From Glycomyces sp. NRRL B-16210 (GTDB taxonomy: Bacteria; Actinomycetota; Actinomycetes; Mycobacteriales; Micromonosporaceae): a DNA stretch of 64,000 bases. The stretch spans positions 1-64,000 of the forward strand of contig NZ_JOGR01000013.1 of NCBI RefSeq assembly GCF_000719515.1. The letters are read 5' to 3'. How positions within the stretch are numbered: the first letter of the stretch is position 1; every line of letters begins with the position of its first letter. The position numbers and the translations under genes are program-made. Under the pieces are notes generated by a model. The model made no database searches, was not told where the DNA came from, and saw nothing but the letters and a program-made list of their open reading frames with translations. Below, one piece after another: positions 61,003-64,000 of this stretch.

Positions 61003-61422
61003 TCACGGCTGCGGGTACGGCATGTAGAACGGCTCCCACTGGTGGCCGTCGGGGTCGATGAAGGTCCGCCCGTACATGCCGACCTCGGCCTCCTGGGTCC
61101 GGCGCTCGTTCTTCGAGGTCTCCTCGGTCCCGCCGGCCTTGAGCGCCGCCTCGGTCAGGTCGTCCACCTCCTGGCGGTCGGGCAGCGCCAGCGCGTACGC
61201 CGCCGCCGAGTACGTGGCCGTGTCGGCGATCGGCCGCTCCGAGAACGTCGTGTAGAAGTCCTTGGTCAGCAGCATCAGGCAGATGTTGTCGTCGACGACC
61301 ACGCACGCGGCGTTCTCGTCGGTGAAGTCGGGATTGACGCTCCAGCCCAGGGCCTCGTAGAACTCCTTCGCGCGGTCGAGGTCGGCCACGGGCAGGTTCA
61401 GGAAGATCATCTTGCTCGCCAT
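61003..61422 (-). CDS. VOC/glyoxalase-family protein
   Basis: A 139-aa protein of the vicinal-oxygen-chelate fold: IFLNLPVADLDRAKEFYEALGWSVNPDFTDENAACVVVDDNICLMLLT (residues 6-53) and a second half ending in GMYGRTFIDPDGHQWEPFYM. The family's late D-P-D-G-x-x-W-E motif is clear. AAAGGA precedes ATG 61422. The convergent SigG-type gene suggests a stress response link, but the substrate is unknown. Confidence 0.9.
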   Translation of the reverse strand: MASKMIFLNLPVADLDRAKEFYEALGWSVNPDFTDENAACVVVDDNICLMLLTKDFYTTFSERPIADTATYSAAAYALALPDRQEVDDLTEAALKAGGTEETSKNERRTQEAEVGMYGRTFIDPDGHQWEPFYMPYPQP

Positions 61423-61706
61423 CGGGCTGGTCCTTTCAGCAGGCGGGCCCCGCCGGGCCCGCGCTCGGTGCGTCGTCTCCCTATGCAGACGAAGCGAACT
61501 CCGCGGATTCATCGCCGCCGCTCGCCGACCGTTCGCCGACCGCTCACCGCGTTCCCGCCGCACCACGACGTCGGTCCGGCGACCCACGTCACATCAATGC
61601 TTTTCAATGCCACTCGCGCCACTTACGTTCCTTGTAAAACCGTCACCGTGCCGATCCGCGCCAGATACGGAACCGACACGGTCCGCCCTTCAAGGAGGAA
61701 GGCCCG

Positions 61707-62063
61707 ATGGCTTCTACGCCCACCCGCGACGGACCCCCGCCCGAGGTCACCGAAGAGCAGCTCGCCGCGATGCACGACGACCCGCGATTCATCGACCTCA
61801 AACGCCGACTGTTCCGCTTCATCGTCCCTGCGACCGTCGGCTTCCTCGCCTGGTACCTGCTCTACGTCCTCCTGTCCGCCTACGCCCGCGACTTCATGGG
61901 CATCGTCCTCTTCGGCCACATCAACGTCGCGCTCGTGCTCGGACTCGGGCAGTTCGTCTCCACCTTCGGCATCGCCTGGGCCTATTCGCGCTACGCCTCC
62001 CGCCACTACGACGCTCACGCCGACGAACTGCACGACGAGATCGTCCACGGAAGGGAAGACTGA
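61707..62063 (+). CDS. DUF485 membrane partner of the acetate symporter
   Basis: A 118-aa protein with two membrane helices (FRFIVPATVGFLAWYLLYVLLSAYA and INVALVLGLGQFVSTFGIAWAYSRYA). The DUF485 pattern (DPRFIDLKRRLFRFIVP, then HINVALVLGLGQFVSTF) is clear. AAGGAGG lies upstream of ATG 61707. Its stop overlaps the start of the symporter gene (TGATG), as in actP operons. Confidence 0.93.
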   Translation: MASTPTRDGPPPEVTEEQLAAMHDDPRFIDLKRRLFRFIVPATVGFLAWYLLYVLLSAYARDFMGIVLFGHINVALVLGLGQFVSTFGIAWAYSRYASRHYDAHADELHDEIVHGRED

Positions 62064-63745
62064 TGGAACTCCTCGCCCAATCCACCGACGGCTCCACCCG
62101 GAACCTCACCCTCTTCCTCGTCGTGCTGATGACCCTCGTCACCGTGTTCATCACCGTCTGGGGCCACCGCTACACCCGCACCACGACCGACTTCCACTCC
62201 GGCGGCCGCAACTTCTCCGCCTGGCAGAACGGCTTCGCGATCGCCTCCGACTACATGTCGGCCGCGTCGTTCCTCGGCATCGCCGGGACCATCGCCCTCT
62301 ATGGTTACGACGGGTTCCTCTACTCCATCGGCTTCCTCGTCGCCTGGCTGGTCGCGCTCCTGCTCGTCGCCGAACTCCTGCGCAACTCCGGCCGCTTCAC
62401 CGTCGCCGACGTGCTCTCCTACCGGATGCGCCAGCGCCCCGTGCGCACCGCCACGGCCGTCTCCACCCTCAGCGTCTCGACGTTCTACCTGCTCGCCCAG
62501 ATGGTCGGCACCGGCGCCCTCATCGCGCTCCTGCTCGGCATCCAGGAGGGCGACACCTTCATGGGCATGGACGCCGACACCGCCAAGATCGCCGGCATCG
62601 TCTTCGTGGGCCTCATCATGACCTTCTACGTCGCCTTCGGCGGCATGAAGGGCAACACCTGGGTCCAGATCTTCCAGGCCGTGATCCTCGTCGGCGGCGC
62701 CGCCCTGCTCGTTTTCTTCGTGCTGATGAAGTACAACTTCAACATCTCCGAGCTGCTCGGCCAGGCCGCCACCGCGTCCGGCCACGGCACCGCCTTCCTC
62801 GAACCGGGCCAGACCTACGGCGTCGAGGTCGAGAACGACGCGGTACAGACGATGTGGAACAAGCTCAGCTTCCTGAGCCTGGGCCTCGCCCTCGTGCTCG
62901 GCACCGCGGGCCTGCCCCACATCCTCATCCGCTTCTACACCGTGCCCGACGCCAAGACCGCCCGCCGCTCCATCAACTGGGCGATCGGCCTCATCGGCTC
63001 GTTCTACCTGATGACGCTGATCCTCGGCTTCGGCGCGGCCGCGATCGTCGGCTACGACGCGATCGTGTCCCAGAACGCGGCGGGCAACACCGCCGCGCCG
63101 CAACTGGCGCAGACGGTCGGCACCGACTTCGGCGGGTCGATCTTCGGCGCGGTCCTGCTCGCGATCATCGCCTCCGCGGCGATGGCCGCGATCCTCTCGA
63201 CCGTGTCCGGCCTCGTGATCGCCGCGTCCTCCTCGTTCGCGCACGACCTGTACAACAACGTCATCAAACGCGGCAAGGCCACCGAGCAGCAAGAGGTCAA
63301 GGTCGCCAAGCTCGCCTCCATGGGCGTCGGCTTCGTCGCGATCGTCCTGGCGATCTTCGCCCAGAACCTCAACGTCGCGTTCCTGGTCGGCCTCGCGTTC
63401 GCCGTGGCCGCCTCCGCGAACCTCCCGACGCTGCTGCTGAGCCTGTTCTGGAAGCGGTTCAACACCAACGGCGCCCTCTGGGGCATCTACGGCGGCCTCG
63501 TCTCGGCCCTCGCCCTGGTGGTGTTCTCGCCGACGTTCTCCGGCAACGCCAGCTCGCTGTTCGGCGAAGGCGTGGACTTCGCCTGGTTCCCGCTCACGAA
63601 CCCGGCCCTCGTGTCCATCCCGTTCGGGCTCGTGTGCGCCATCGTCGGCACGCTCAGCTCCTCCGAGTCGAACCCCAGCCGGTTCGCGTCCATGCAGGTA
63701 CGAGCCTTGACCGGTGCCGGCGCCGAAAGGGCCGCCAAGCACTGA
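62063..63745 (+). CDS. actP: Cation/acetate symporter (SSS family)
   Basis: A 560-aa sodium- or proton-driven monocarboxylate transporter with about 13 membrane helices. Marks: TTTDFHSGGRNFSAWQNGFAIASDYMSAASFLGIAG (residues 39-74), RTATAVSTLSVSTFYLLAQMVGTGAL, FYVAFGGMKGNTWVQIFQAVIL and LGTAGLPHILIRFYTVPDAKTARRS. The family's two Na-site regions are kept. It probably takes up acetate or pyruvate. Confidence 0.94.
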   Translation: MELLAQSTDGSTRNLTLFLVVLMTLVTVFITVWGHRYTRTTTDFHSGGRNFSAWQNGFAIASDYMSAASFLGIAGTIALYGYDGFLYSIGFLVAWLVALLLVAELLRNSGRFTVADVLSYRMRQRPVRTATAVSTLSVSTFYLLAQMVGTGALIALLLGIQEGDTFMGMDADTAKIAGIVFVGLIMTFYVAFGGMKGNTWVQIFQAVILVGGAALLVFFVLMKYNFNISELLGQAATASGHGTAFLEPGQTYGVEVENDAVQTMWNKLSFLSLGLALVLGTAGLPHILIRFYTVPDAKTARRSINWAIGLIGSFYLMTLILGFGAAAIVGYDAIVSQNAAGNTAAPQLAQTVGTDFGGSIFGAVLLAIIASAAMAAILSTVSGLVIAASSSFAHDLYNNVIKRGKATEQQEVKVAKLASMGVGFVAIVLAIFAQNLNVAFLVGLAFAVAASANLPTLLLSLFWKRFNTNGALWGIYGGLVSALALVVFSPTFSGNASSLFGEGVDFAWFPLTNPALVSIPFGLVCAIVGTLSSSESNPSRFASMQVRALTGAGAERAAKH

Positions 63746-63753
63746 GTCCGCAC

Positions 63754-63789
63754 GCGGCGGGGAGGACAAGGGCTGGCCCTCCCCGCCGC
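63754..63789 (+). terminator. Terminator after actP
   Basis: A 12-bp perfect stem (GCGGCGGGGAGG / CCTCCCCGCCGC) with a 12-nt loop, ending just before ATTAT. Confidence 0.8.
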
Positions 63790-63817
63790 ATTATGTGCGC
63801 CAAGTTACAGTTAAGGC

Positions 63818-64000
63818 GTGATCCCCGGTCGCATTACGGCCTCGCTCCGCGCGGCGAGGCTCACCCCTACGCGCCAGCGCCGGCGCTCAGGAAGCGCCGC
63901 GACCCTCAGCGCCCTGCGACTGTCGCGCCAGATTGGCGAGGCACTCGCCGACGGCCTCACCGATAAAGGCGCCCAGACCGCCACCCGACGCCTCGCCCGC
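63818..64000 (+). CDS. Possible 5' part of an unknown gene running off the window
   Basis: The frame opens at GTG 63818 and stays open to the last base. The first 61 residues (MIPGRITASLRAARLTP, then helical RQIGEALADGLTDKG) are basic and helical, with no known motif. TACAGT lies about 6 nt before the GTG, so a leaderless start is possible. The rest lies outside the window; without it the call is weak. Confidence 0.35.
   Translation, partial: MIPGRITASLRAARLTPTRQRRRSGSAATLSALRLSRQIGEALADGLTDKGAQTATRRLAR

Noticed and set aside
61042..63966. A 974-codon plus-strand frame across the actP locus
   Set aside because: An out-of-frame shadow of the DUF485 and actP genes, full of Arg, Pro and His.

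Overview
The window is high-GC actinobacterial chromosome. Evidence: strong third-position GC, many GTG and some TTG starts, likely leaderless transcripts, IdeR/DtxR-type iron boxes, a twin clpP1-clpP2 locus after tig, and the block etfBA / bioY / iscS-mnmA / metE-like / ligA next to a GGDEF-EAL gene, an order familiar from Streptomyces and relatives. The gene content would fit a Glycomycetales-like soil or plant-associated actinomycete, but genus cannot be fixed from the sequence alone.

Layout. Bases 1-7.5 kb are accessory: a poor-looking first 50 bases, a proline-rich partial gene, an IS5-family transposase remnant, an APH-like phosphotransferase divergent from a small P-loop kinase, two tandem paralogues of an unknown GDGFFKLAD family, a 528-aa unknown protein, and an intact IS701-family transposase. 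From 7.5 to 22 kb come a TipA-like MerR regulator with an internal start, a broken rhamnogalacturonan lyase next to a LacI regulator, secreted esterases (GDSL and CE15-CBM2), TerC, two MFS exporters and a ROK regulator; this is a saprophyte's plant-polysaccharide and regulation zone. From 22 to 28 kb are fumC, an SDR, small membrane proteins, a thioesterase and ribokinase.

From 27.5 to 32.5 kb is an iron island: siderophore-interacting flavoprotein, siderophore-binding lipoprotein, two FecCD permeases and a DUF2470 protein, with three IdeR-type boxes but no ATPase gene. After tRNA-Gly(TCC), a HAD hydrolase and a ThuA-like protein comes the core block tig, clpP1, clpP2, clpX, etfB, etfA, bioY, an XRE-type regulator, iscS, mnmA and a MetE-like protein. 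Then follow a sulfotransferase, a multi-spanning DUF4173-type protein with an added extracellular domain, an ABC-2 exporter operon ending in its own TetR regulator, a vapBC toxin-antitoxin pair, PhoX, ligA, a GGDEF-EAL protein (RmdB-like), a SigG-type sigma factor convergent with a VOC protein, and a DUF485-ActP acetate symporter pair.

The most useful second looks are: the mini IdeR regulon, duplicated operators in front of the ABC-TetR operon, the TipA internal start, the two out-of-frame internal losses in the pectin lyase, a three-copy 33-bp stem-loop repeat, the repeat-filled gap between etfA and bioY, and the unknown proteins at 3.5-6.2 kb. No CRISPR array, prophage or clear new defence system was found.
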